Part shown: piece after piece, positions 37,591 to 44,831 of the stretch | Layout: each line of letters begins with the position of its first letter | Numbering within the stretch: the stretch's first letter is position 1 | NCBI GenBank assembly: GCA_028704385.1 | Contig: JAQVLA010000021.1 | Location: 1 to 64,000, forward strand | Origin: Bacteroidales bacterium | GTDB lineage: Bacteria > Bacteroidota > Bacteroidia > Bacteroidales > F082 | Direction of reading: 5' to 3' | Length of the DNA: 64,000 nt | The notes under the pieces: generated by a model | Database searches by the model: none | What the model was told of the DNA's origin: nothing | The model's input: only the letters and a program-made list of their open reading frames with translations | Position numbers and translations under genes: made by a program

Positions 37591-37938
37591 ATGCACGAAC
37601 TTTCCATCGCCATGCAAATCATCGAAATTGTAGAAGAGGAAGCCAAAAATCATGCAGCTGTCGGGATTTCGGCCATCAAACTTGATATTGGTAAACTGTC
37701 AGGTATTGAACCAGACGCGCTTGAGTTTGCCATGGAAGAAGCCGTCAGAGGCAGCATGGCCGAAAAGGCAGAGGTACAGTACAATTATATCCAGGCTGTT
37801 TCGGTGTGCGAAGAATGTTGCCATGAATTTGAATCGCAGGATTATTTTAAAACCTGTCCGTTTTGTAATAGCTTAAATACCAGTATTATACGTGGCAAAG
37901 AATTGAAAATTGCGGCCATTGATCTGATAACAAATTAA
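37591..37938 (+). CDS. hypA: Hydrogenase/urease nickel incorporation protein HypA
   Basis: 115 residues from the start that gives the invariant MHELSIA N terminus, where His2 binds nickel. An ATG 21 bp upstream would move this His inward and is therefore rejected. The zinc-binding loop has the two CxxC-type pairs in VCEECCHEF and CPFCNS. HypA delivers nickel, together with HypB, to the [NiFe] hydrogenase large subunit. It lies 12 bp upstream of hypB and is surely co-transcribed with it. No hydrogenase structural gene is in the window. Confidence 0.95.
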   Translation: MHELSIAMQIIEIVEEEAKNHAAVGISAIKLDIGKLSGIEPDALEFAMEEAVRGSMAEKAEVQYNYIQAVSVCEECCHEFESQDYFKTCPFCNSLNTSIIRGKELKIAAIDLITN

Positions 37939-37950
37939 AATACAATTCCT

Positions 37951-38781
37951 ATGTGCGGAACTTGCGGCTGTGGCGAAGACGACCACATTACTTACAGAAA
38001 ACCAGGAGATCATAACATAATACATACGCATAGCCACCAACATGGCGATCTCACTCATGTGCACCCACATGCTCATCCCCATTCACATGATCACAGTCAC
38101 GAACATGAACATACTCACGAGCATGATCATGTGCATACGCTTAATTTAGAGCGCAATATCCTCTCAAAAAACGAGCTGTTAGCCGAGCGAAACAGAGGCT
38201 ATTTCGAGGGGATGAAAATAGTGGCCTTGAATCTTGTGAGCTCACCAGGCTCCGGAAAAACAAGTCTGCTCGAAAAAACCATCACCAAAATCAAAGATAC
38301 TACTGAGATAGCTGTTATCGAAGGTGATCAGCAAACCCTGAATGATGCCAATCGCATTGAAAGAACCGGAACACCTGTTATTCAAATCAATACTGGCAAC
38401 GGCTGTCATCTTGATGCTTTGATGGTAAACAAAGCCATGAAACAACTCAATCTGATGCAGAACAGCTTGTTGTTCATCGAAAATGTCGGTAACCTGGTTT
38501 GTCCCAGTCTTTTCGACCTGGGCGAAACCAAACGCGTTGTGATTATCAGCGTTACCGAAGGTGATGACAAACCTGCCAAATATCCTACCATGTTCGAAAC
38601 GGCTGATCTCTGCATTATTAATAAAATTGATCTGGCTCCCTATGTTGATTTTAGTGAAGAAAGATTAAAAAACACTGCTATTCGTGTAAATCCAAATCTT
38701 CAGTTTATCAGCCTGAGCGCTAAGACAGAAGAAGGAATGGACAAATGGATTCAATGGCTGTCTGATTTACAAAACAGTTGA
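37951..38781 (+). CDS. hypB: Hydrogenase maturation GTPase HypB with His-rich nickel-storage region
   Basis: 276 residues. The N-terminal high-affinity nickel site CGTCGCG (from residue 2) is followed by a histidine-rich stretch (about 25-62, with some 20 His) like that of nickel-storing HypB proteins. The GTPase core has a P-loop SSPGSGKTS (Gly100-Thr104), IEGDQQT, the metal-site region NTGNGCHLDA, ENVGNLVCP and NKIDLAP. It provides GTP-dependent nickel insertion with HypA. The gene is second in a hypA-hypB pair. The next gene, rex, has its own promoter. Confidence 0.95.
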   Translation: MCGTCGCGEDDHITYRKPGDHNIIHTHSHQHGDLTHVHPHAHPHSHDHSHEHEHTHEHDHVHTLNLERNILSKNELLAERNRGYFEGMKIVALNLVSSPGSGKTSLLEKTITKIKDTTEIAVIEGDQQTLNDANRIERTGTPVIQINTGNGCHLDALMVNKAMKQLNLMQNSLLFIENVGNLVCPSLFDLGETKRVVIISVTEGDDKPAKYPTMFETADLCIINKIDLAPYVDFSEERLKNTAIRVNPNLQFISLSAKTEEGMDKWIQWLSDLQNS

Positions 38782-38848
38782 TTCAAACCCATTTAAAGCA
38801 GTTTTTCACCTTGTTAAAATCAAGTTCTGCATTGATAAAGATTAACAA

Positions 38849-38864
38849 TGTTAAGTTTTTAACA
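38849..38864. promoter_or_regulatory. Candidate Rex operator upstream of rex
   Basis: Perfect 6+6 palindrome TGTTAA-GTTT-TTAACA. It matches the core of the known Rex operator (TTGTTAA-N4-TTAACAA); only the outermost bases differ. It ends 7 bp before the -33 element of the rex promoter. A further TTGTTAA half-site lies at 38811-38817 and TTAACAA at 38842-38848. Confidence 0.65.
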
Positions 38865-38871
38865 CTTTTAC

Positions 38872-38902
38872 TTGCATAAAGTATTCTGAGACTGTAATTT
38901 TG
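38872..38902 (+). promoter_or_regulatory. Predicted rex promoter
   Basis: TTG at 38872-38874, 20 bp, then TAATTTTG at 38895-38902. It overlaps an upstream ATG at 38900, which supports the rex start at 38948. Confidence 0.65.
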
Positions 38903-38947
38903 CTGTTCGTTGATTCACAGCTTAGCAAATTATTATCCATTCATCCA

Positions 38948-39577
38948 ATGAAACATCTGCCTCATAAAACCATCGAGCGCCTTAGCCAGTACCGGAGGGC
39001 ATTATTGCTTTGCCTTGATAAAGGAAAGACACATATTTATTCGCACGAAATAGCTAAAATACAACACATTACAGCTGTGCAGGTGCGTCGCGACCTGATG
39101 TTGATCGGCTATACCGGAACCCTCAGAAAAGGCTATAACGTAAAGGAACTCATCGACCTGATCGGAAACATCATTGATTCTGACGAAGGTATCAATGTGG
39201 CAATTATTGGAATGGGAAACCTGGGAAGGGCACTGATCAACTATTTTGCCGGAAAACGCTCCAAGCTTAAGATTGTTGCAGGTTTTGATACTAATCCGGA
39301 TAAAATTGGTAATACGATGTCCGGAGTTCCCTGTTATAGCATTGAACATCTAAGAGAAGTTGTCGCAGCCGAAAAAATAAAGGTGGGAATAATGACTGTA
39401 CCTGCAGATTATGCAGTTGATACAGCAGATTTACTCGTTAAATCAGGTATAAAAGGTATCTTAAACTATACTCCAAAACCTGTAAATGTACCTGATGGTG
39501 TTTATCTCGAAGAGTATGACATGATTACTACGCTCGAAAAAGTGGCATTTTATGTGAAGCTTCAGGAGACAGATTGA
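38948..39577 (+). CDS. rex: Redox-sensing transcriptional repressor Rex
   Basis: 209 residues from the preferred start at 38948 (MKHLPHKTIERL). Rex senses the NADH/NAD+ ratio and represses fermentation and respiration genes when NADH is low. The N-terminal winged helix contains ITAVQVRRDLMLIGYTGTLRKGYNV. The C-terminal Rossmann domain has the NAD motif IIGMGNLGRAL, FDTNPDKIG and the terminal domain-swap helix YDMITTLEKVAFYVKLQ. The gene has its own promoter with an adjacent Rex-like operator, implying autoregulation. A bidirectional terminator follows. Confidence 0.95.
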   Translation: MKHLPHKTIERLSQYRRALLLCLDKGKTHIYSHEIAKIQHITAVQVRRDLMLIGYTGTLRKGYNVKELIDLIGNIIDSDEGINVAIIGMGNLGRALINYFAGKRSKLKIVAGFDTNPDKIGNTMSGVPCYSIEHLREVVAAEKIKVGIMTVPADYAVDTADLLVKSGIKGILNYTPKPVNVPDGVYLEEYDMITTLEKVAFYVKLQETD

Positions 39578-39584
39578 GTACAGC

Positions 39585-39622
39585 AAAAAAAAGAGCAGTT
39601 AATTAAATCTGCTCTTTTTTTT
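39585..39622. terminator. Bidirectional terminator between rex and carbamate kinase genes
   Basis: AGAGCAG and CTGCTCT form a 7-bp stem with a 10-nt loop, flanked by an eight-A run and an eight-T run. It can serve both converging genes. Confidence 0.85.
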
Positions 39623-39636
39623 GCTCATTTTTCAGG

Positions 39637-40581
39637 TTACACGATCGTTATTCTTGTACCACCACCATCAACACCCAATAAGGTTGATTCAGTAATGATC
39701 GTATCTTTCCCGCTTCTTTCAACAAAATTAATTGCTGCTCTGATTTTTGGTGCCATACTCCCCTCGCCAAACTGGCCTTCTTCCAGATAGCGTTTAGCTT
39801 CGGCAATTGTCATCTTATCCAGCGATTTCTCCTGAGGAGTATTAAAATTAATACAAACTTTGGGAACATCAGTAAGGATAAATAATTTGTCGGCTCTGAT
39901 TTGCGAGGCCAATAACGAACTGGCCAAATCTTTGTCAATCACCGCATCAATCCCTTGTAGTTTATTGGATTCAACATAAAAACAAGGGATTCCACCACCA
40001 CCAACTGCGATCACGATATGGCCTTCACGGGCAATTTTTTCGATGGTTTGTCTGTTAAAAATAACAAGAGGCGTTGGTGAAGCCACAACTTTACGCCAAC
40101 CACGGCCACGGGCATCTTCCTTAAAAACAGCCTTTGTTTCGGAGCTGATCTGTTCAGCCTCTTCTTTTGTATAAAACGGACCAATAGGCTTGGTTGGTTG
40201 TTCGAATGCCGGATCGTCTTTATTAACCAAAACCTGGGTGATGATAGAAATAATATCACGATCCATATCTTTGGCCATCAATACATTACGCAATTGTTGT
40301 TCAATTACATAACCTATAAACCCCTGTGAGTAGGAAACACTGATATCTAACGGCATATCAGGTAATCCGTACAATTTATGACCGGCAGTATTGGCCAGTA
40401 AAATATTCCCAACCTGAGGCCCGTTTCCATGTGTAACAACCAGATTGTAGTTTTTCTCCATCAATCTCGTCAGATTTTCACAAGCAGCATAAGCATTTGC
40501 CTCCTGCTCATCAATAGTTCCCTTTTGGTTGCCACGAAGCAATGCGTTCCCTCCAAAAGCTACAACAGCTAATTTCTTCAT
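39637..40581 (-). CDS. arcC: Carbamate kinase
   Basis: 314 residues, standard length. It interconverts carbamoyl phosphate plus ADP with carbamate plus ATP. Family motifs include the N-terminal FGGNALL, THGNGPQVGN, the substrate loop GRGWRKVVASPTP, AVGGGGIPC, DKDLASSLLA, LTDVPKV and GSMAPKIRA. It usually works in arginine or purine/agmatine fermentation, but no arginine deiminase genes are adjacent. Its promoter carries a Rex-like operator. Carbamoyl phosphate is also the precursor used by HypF/HypE, whose hypE partner is 4 kb away, so a link to hydrogenase maturation is conceivable. Confidence 0.95.
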   Translation of the reverse strand: MKKLAVVAFGGNALLRGNQKGTIDEQEANAYAACENLTRLMEKNYNLVVTHGNGPQVGNILLANTAGHKLYGLPDMPLDISVSYSQGFIGYVIEQQLRNVLMAKDMDRDIISIITQVLVNKDDPAFEQPTKPIGPFYTKEEAEQISSETKAVFKEDARGRGWRKVVASPTPLVIFNRQTIEKIAREGHIVIAVGGGGIPCFYVESNKLQGIDAVIDKDLASSLLASQIRADKLFILTDVPKVCINFNTPQEKSLDKMTIAEAKRYLEEGQFGEGSMAPKIRAAINFVERSGKDTIITESTLLGVDGGGTRITIV

Positions 40582-40609
40582 AATAATTCGTTCTGTTAGT
40601 GAAAGTGGA

Positions 40610-40639
40610 CAAAAATACTAAATAATTCCAGTGCATCAA
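40610..40639 (-). promoter_or_regulatory. Predicted arcC promoter
   Basis: On the minus strand: TTG at 40639-40637, 19 bp, then TATTTTTG at 40617-40610. The -7 element ends 28 bp before the arcC start codon. Confidence 0.6.
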
Positions 40640-40646
40640 GTAGTAA

Positions 40647-40662
40647 TGTGATTTTTTTAACA
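40647..40662. promoter_or_regulatory. Candidate Rex operator upstream of arcC
   Basis: TGTGAT-TTTT-TTAACA. One arm equals the rex-promoter site and the other is one base from the TGTGAA form of the Rex half-site. It is 7 bp upstream of the -33 element, the same geometry as at rex. Confidence 0.5.
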
Positions 40663-40972
40663 CTAATCGTACCCCTGATCAAAACAAGCATTTTGCCCTT
40701 TATCAATCTGATTAAAAACAACTTAAACTACTGATTACTTTCACAGAAAATGACTGAAACGCATTGAAATAAGTGAAATAAAAGTAAGCATCGTTCAATA
40801 ATGGACATGTAAATAAGAATTAACGAAAGCTTATATCAAGGTAATTCACCCGATACCTGAATTCAATTCAGAAAATTTAGCATCAATCACAACAGAAGAA
40901 CTCATCCATCGGATGATGAACAATACTTAAAGCCTGCTTGTTTAGGTTACCTACATTAAAAACAGTATCAAA

Positions 40973-41701
40973 ATGAAAAAATCACTTCTTTTATTAATTC
41001 TTATTGCAGTATTTACTGTTGAATCATCTTATTCTCAAGAACTTAAAAAATTATCAGAAGCAAAAACACTTTCAGCCTCCAAAATCGTGGAGCATTCATT
41101 TAATCCGCTGCCATACAGCTACGATGCATTGGAAAAGGCAATCGATAGTGAAACGATGAACATTCATTACAACAAGCATTTCAGAGGTTATTACGATAAT
41201 TTTTTGAAAGCCATCGAAAATTCTGAATTGCAATCAATGACACTCATCGAAATATTTGGGAACGTAAGTAAATACAGCACTGCTGTGCGTAACAATGCTG
41301 GTGGATATTACAATCACGATCTGTTTTGGCAAATTATGTCGCCCGATGGAGGAGGCCAACCAAAAGGCGAATTAGCAAAAGCGATCGACAAGACTTTTGG
41401 CACATTTGATGCATTTAAAGAAAAATTTGAGAATGCTGCCGCAACGCGCTTTGGAAGTGGCTGGGCATGGCTGGCTATCGACAATCAAGGAAAACTCTTT
41501 ATCAGCAGCACTCCCAATCAGGATAACCCCTTGATGGATCTTGCCGAACAACAAGGAACCCCAATTCTCGGACTTGATGTATGGGAACATGCCTATTACC
41601 TGCGTTATCAAAATATGCGTAAGTCTTATATCGGAAATTTCTGGCAAGTAGTAAATTGGGATGAAGTTGCAAAACGATTCGAAGAAGCAACAAGTAAATA
41701 G
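40973..41701 (+). CDS. Exported Fe/Mn superoxide dismutase
   Basis: 242 residues, about 40 longer than cytoplasmic SOD because of an N-terminal signal peptide (1-21, ending SSYSQ) and a short linker. The metal ligands are all present: His65 (MNIHYNKHF), His115 (YNHDLFW), Asp202 and His206 ([12 protein letters not shown]). It dismutates superoxide to oxygen and peroxide. Fe versus Mn use cannot be settled here. Bacteroidota usually keep SodB in the cytoplasm, so export to the periplasm or surface is notable. Monocistronic, with its own terminator. Confidence 0.93.
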   Translation: MKKSLLLLILIAVFTVESSYSQELKKLSEAKTLSASKIVEHSFNPLPYSYDALEKAIDSETMNIHYNKHFRGYYDNFLKAIENSELQSMTLIEIFGNVSKYSTAVRNNAGGYYNHDLFWQIMSPDGGGQPKGELAKAIDKTFGTFDAFKEKFENAAATRFGSGWAWLAIDNQGKLFISSTPNQDNPLMDLAEQQGTPILGLDVWEHAYYLRYQNMRKSYIGNFWQVVNWDEVAKRFEEATSK

Positions 41702-41726
41702 CCATTCTTTTGTAAACAGAATACGA

Positions 41727-41759
41727 AAAGCTGATTCGACTTCGGATCAGCTTTTTTTT
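41727..41759 (+). terminator. Terminator after the SOD gene
   Basis: AAAGCTGAT pairs with ATCAGCTTT around a 10-nt loop and is followed by a run of T. Confidence 0.85.
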
Positions 41760-41786
41760 GATAAATTTTGTTAAATTTTCGATTTG

Positions 41787-41829
41787 TTTTAGTTCGTGCA
41801 GTTACGAACCAATAATATTTTTACTTTTG
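41787..41829 (+). promoter_or_regulatory. Promoter of the MarR-type regulator with overlapping palindromic operator
   Basis: The -7 element is TACTTTTG at 41822-41829, 15 bp before the start codon. Where the -33 element should lie there is a palindrome, GTTCGT (41792-41797), 6 bp, ACGAAC (41804-41809). An 11-base sequence TTTTAGTTCGT (41787-41797) recurs at 42320-42330, directly upstream of the tolC-like gene, overlapping the regulator's stop. This suggests autoregulation and control of the efflux genes. Confidence 0.5.
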
Positions 41830-41843
41830 CAAAAAATTCGATT

Positions 41844-42332
41844 ATGACAACTGAAGAAAGAATCCGACTTCAAAAGCATTTGGTAGAAACCATCGGATTG
41901 GAACATGAAAAGGAAGGCATGCAGCCCGTTTCCAGTCGTATCCTGGCACTACTTATGGTAATGGACAAAGAATGCTTCACTTTTGATGAAATTATAGAAG
42001 AATTAGGTATCTCAAAAAGTGCTGCCAGTGTGGCATTAAAAATGTTGCAACTTCGCAATAATGTTGAATACATAACGTTTCCAGGTGATCGTAAACGCTA
42101 CTTCCGGCTCAAACGTATCGAGCCCTATCACATCTTCGAAGAATCCAGAAAAAAAATGCAACGCAACATAGAAAATATTGGTAAAATTCTGACATTAAAA
42201 GCAAATCCACAGGCACCTAATAACCACTTTCTGAATGAAATAAAACAGATGATGGAGTTCTTCATCGATAGTTTGGATCATCTGAAAGAATCTTACCTTA
42301 AAAGACATAACTCTTCAAATTTTAGTTCGTAA
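41844..42332 (+). CDS. MarR/GbsR-family transcriptional regulator of the efflux operon
   Basis: 162 residues from the start at 41844 (MTTEERIRLQKH). An in-frame ATG at 41796 lies inside the promoter and is rejected. The winged helix-turn-helix is at about 45-80 (FTFDEIIEELGISKSAASVALKML, then the wing NNVEYITFPGDRKRYFRL). The C-terminal helix mediates dimerisation in this family. Such regulators often repress adjacent transport genes. It is 23 bp upstream of the outer-membrane efflux gene and its own promoter carries a palindrome, so it very likely controls the RND operon and itself. Effector unknown. Confidence 0.88.
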   Translation: MTTEERIRLQKHLVETIGLEHEKEGMQPVSSRILALLMVMDKECFTFDEIIEELGISKSAASVALKMLQLRNNVEYITFPGDRKRYFRLKRIEPYHIFEESRKKMQRNIENIGKILTLKANPQAPNNHFLNEIKQMMEFFIDSLDHLKESYLKRHNSSNFSS

Positions 42333-42355
42333 ATTTAAAAACCTAACAATATATT

Positions 42356-43741
42356 ATGAACTTTAAATATTTAGTTTTCACTTTTGTAAGCTTTTTTGTA
42401 GCTGTTTCTATAAATGCGCAGGAAAGTAAGTTGAAAATAAGCCTTGAAGAAGCACAGGAAATCGCGCTTCAACATAACAAAGCACTTGAAAATGTGAGGC
42501 AGGATGTAAATATCGCTGCTGAACAATATAAGCAGGCGCGCGGTCAGGGTTTGCCTCAAATAGAGGGCTCGCTTGATTATATGACGAACTTTAATTACGA
42601 AGCCGCATTTAGTTTTGGAGGCGGAGCCGGCGAAGGCCCTCAAATAGACTATTCCCTGCTGGATGCAGGCGATATGGAAATATTAAAATTGCTACAAGGA
42701 TCCGGTGAACCTGCCTCTACCTCTATCAAGCTTACTGATCAGTCGAATGCACAAATTCAGTTGAGCCAGCTGATCTTTGGCGGCCAGTATTGGGTGGGCT
42801 TGCAAACAGCCAGAATAGCACAGGAACTGGCAAGTAAAAACGTTGTTCTGACCGAACTTGATGTTAAAGAAAACGTTGCAAATACCTATCAACTCATTCT
42901 TGCTTCCGAAGAAATAATGGAGGTGCTGCTGGATAATATCTCTAACCTGAAAGCCATGCAACAGCATACTCAAAATATGTATGAAGCCGGTCTGGCCGAG
43001 CAAACTGATGTTGATCAAATCAGTATCAGCGTGTCGCAACTTGAAAATCAACATAAATCAATGGATCGAAACATCAGACTGAGTTATAATATGTTACGTT
43101 ATCAGATGGGTGTAAGTTTTGACCAGGAAATTGAACTTACAAATACGATGGATCAAATACTTGACGAGCTGATAGCAACAAACTCACTGACGCAGGAATT
43201 TAATATTCAGAATAACGTAAGTTTTCAAATGATTGAAACCCAGCTCGATCTTCAGGAAAAATTGGTTGACATGGAAAAATGGGCTTATGCTCCTACCCTG
43301 GTAGGATTTTATAGCTATACCAAAAAAATTAAAACTTCGGGATTTGATATCAGTCCGAACAATGCGGCTGGATTAAACCTGAATATTCCCATTTTTTCTA
43401 GTGGTATTCGCAAGGCCAACGTAAGTAAAGCCAAAATAGAACTTGATAAAGCGGAACGGTCGAAAGACATGGTTGAAGAGCAGTTATTGCTGCAAAACAA
43501 TCAGTTACGATCTGATTTTACAAATGCTTTCGAAAATTACCAAACCCAACGCAACAACGTTTCCGTTGCCAAAAGGGTGCTCGAAAGTATGCAACACAAG
43601 TACCGGCAAGGACTGATCTCAAGTCTCGACCTCACCCAAACCAACACGAGTTTTTTGGAGGCCGAGAGCAATTACCTGAATGCTGCGATCGAACTGATGC
43701 AGGCGCATTTAAAACTAAAAAAATTATATAATCAATTATAA
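42356..43741 (+). CDS. TolC-family outer-membrane efflux protein
   Basis: 461 residues with a signal peptide (to about residue 22, SINAQ). The OEP fold is seen as two related halves of long amphipathic helices (LEEAQEIALQHNKALENVRQ; YEAGLAEQTDVDQISISVSQLENQ; second half YRQGLISSLDLTQTNTSFLEAESNYLNA). It forms the outer-membrane exit duct of a tripartite pump with the next two gene products. The gene lies between the MarR-type regulator and the adaptor gene (18 bp gap). Confidence 0.93.
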   Translation: MNFKYLVFTFVSFFVAVSINAQESKLKISLEEAQEIALQHNKALENVRQDVNIAAEQYKQARGQGLPQIEGSLDYMTNFNYEAAFSFGGGAGEGPQIDYSLLDAGDMEILKLLQGSGEPASTSIKLTDQSNAQIQLSQLIFGGQYWVGLQTARIAQELASKNVVLTELDVKENVANTYQLILASEEIMEVLLDNISNLKAMQQHTQNMYEAGLAEQTDVDQISISVSQLENQHKSMDRNIRLSYNMLRYQMGVSFDQEIELTNTMDQILDELIATNSLTQEFNIQNNVSFQMIETQLDLQEKLVDMEKWAYAPTLVGFYSYTKKIKTSGFDISPNNAAGLNLNIPIFSSGIRKANVSKAKIELDKAERSKDMVEEQLLLQNNQLRSDFTNAFENYQTQRNNVSVAKRVLESMQHKYRQGLISSLDLTQTNTSFLEAESNYLNAAIELMQAHLKLKKLYNQL

Positions 43742-43759
43742 GTCTAAGCACAAAACCTT

Positions 43760-44800
43760 ATGAAAACATTAAAAATCACAACTTTAGTGATAGGGCTGTT
43801 AGCAGGATTTACAGCCTGTAATTCAGAAACTCAAAAACCAGAATCGGAAGCCAAAACGGCACGACCGGTAAAAACAATACTTCTTGAAAAAAGCAAAGTG
43901 CAACGTACTACACAATATACCAGCACCTTAATTCCATTCGAAGAGGTCAACACTGCTCCAGCACAGCCGGGAAGGATTGAAAAAATCTATGTTGAAGCAG
44001 GCGATCACGTGAAGAAAGACCAGGTATTGGTCGAAATGGATCGCACCCAGCTCACCCAGGCCATGTTGCAACTGGAAGATGCAAAAGTAAATTATACCCG
44101 CATGGAAACCCTGCTTAAGCAAAACAGCATCTCGCAACAGCAGTACGACCAGGCAAAAATGGCTGCTGATCTTGCCAGCTCAAACGTGAATTTCCTTAAA
44201 GAGAACACCACGCTGCTCGCACCTTTCAGTGGTATAATAACAGCCAAATATTATGAAGATGGTGAAGTGTATTCGGGGGCACCAAATACCGAATCCGGCA
44301 AAGCCGCAATTATCAATCTTCAGCAGATTTCGAAGCTGAAAGCCGTTGTGCATATTTCAGAAAACTATTTTCCTGAAATAAAAAAAGGGATGGATGCTTC
44401 CTTTACAACGGACATCTATCCGGATAAAGTATATAAAGGAAGGGTTTATCGGGTTTACCCGATCATCAACGAAGCAACCCGAACTTTTAAAACCGAAATT
44501 GAAATTGATAATCCCAAGGAGGAACTTCGTCCCGGAATGTTCACCCGTGTGGAGATACAACTGGAAGAGATTGAATCGCTTGTAGTGCCTGCTATTGCCA
44601 TTGTGAAACAGGAAGGAACCAACAATCGGTTTATCTATGTGTATGACAACGGAAAAGCTAAACAGATTGAGGTTGAAATCGGGAAGCGCATCAACGACAA
44701 GGTAGAGGTGATCTCACCCGAAATCAGCGAAGGAATGTTGCTGATCGTTGCCGGACAAGCACGTTTGATGGCCGGCGACTCCGTAACCTTAGTGGAATAA
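43760..44800 (+). CDS. RND efflux periplasmic adaptor lipoprotein (MFP)
   Basis: 346 residues with a lipobox FTAC at about residue 20, so lipid-anchored. Lipoyl-like and hairpin domains are visible: AQPGRIEKIYVEAGDHVKKDQVL, a coiled-coil hairpin with LEDAKVNYTRMETLLKQNSISQQQYDQA, and LLAPFSGIITAKYYEDGEVY, followed by beta-barrel (EIDNPKEELRPGMFTRVEI) and membrane-proximal domains. It joins the RND pump to the TolC-like protein. It is 18 bp after the tolC-like gene and 31 bp before the RND gene. Confidence 0.94.
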   Translation: MKTLKITTLVIGLLAGFTACNSETQKPESEAKTARPVKTILLEKSKVQRTTQYTSTLIPFEEVNTAPAQPGRIEKIYVEAGDHVKKDQVLVEMDRTQLTQAMLQLEDAKVNYTRMETLLKQNSISQQQYDQAKMAADLASSNVNFLKENTTLLAPFSGIITAKYYEDGEVYSGAPNTESGKAAIINLQQISKLKAVVHISENYFPEIKKGMDASFTTDIYPDKVYKGRVYRVYPIINEATRTFKTEIEIDNPKEELRPGMFTRVEIQLEEIESLVVPAIAIVKQEGTNNRFIYVYDNGKAKQIEVEIGKRINDKVEVISPEISEGMLLIVAGQARLMAGDSVTLVE

Positions 44801-44831
44801 ACGAAACTACTAATCTTAAAAGACCTATTCA

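Larger units (their letters stand above)
40582..40972. other. Intergenic spacer between divergent arcC and exported SOD genes
   Basis: 391 bp without a gene. The left part holds the arcC promoter and Rex-like operator (listed separately). The rest is AT-rich. I see no convincing promoter or structured RNA for the SOD gene. Confidence 0.6.
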
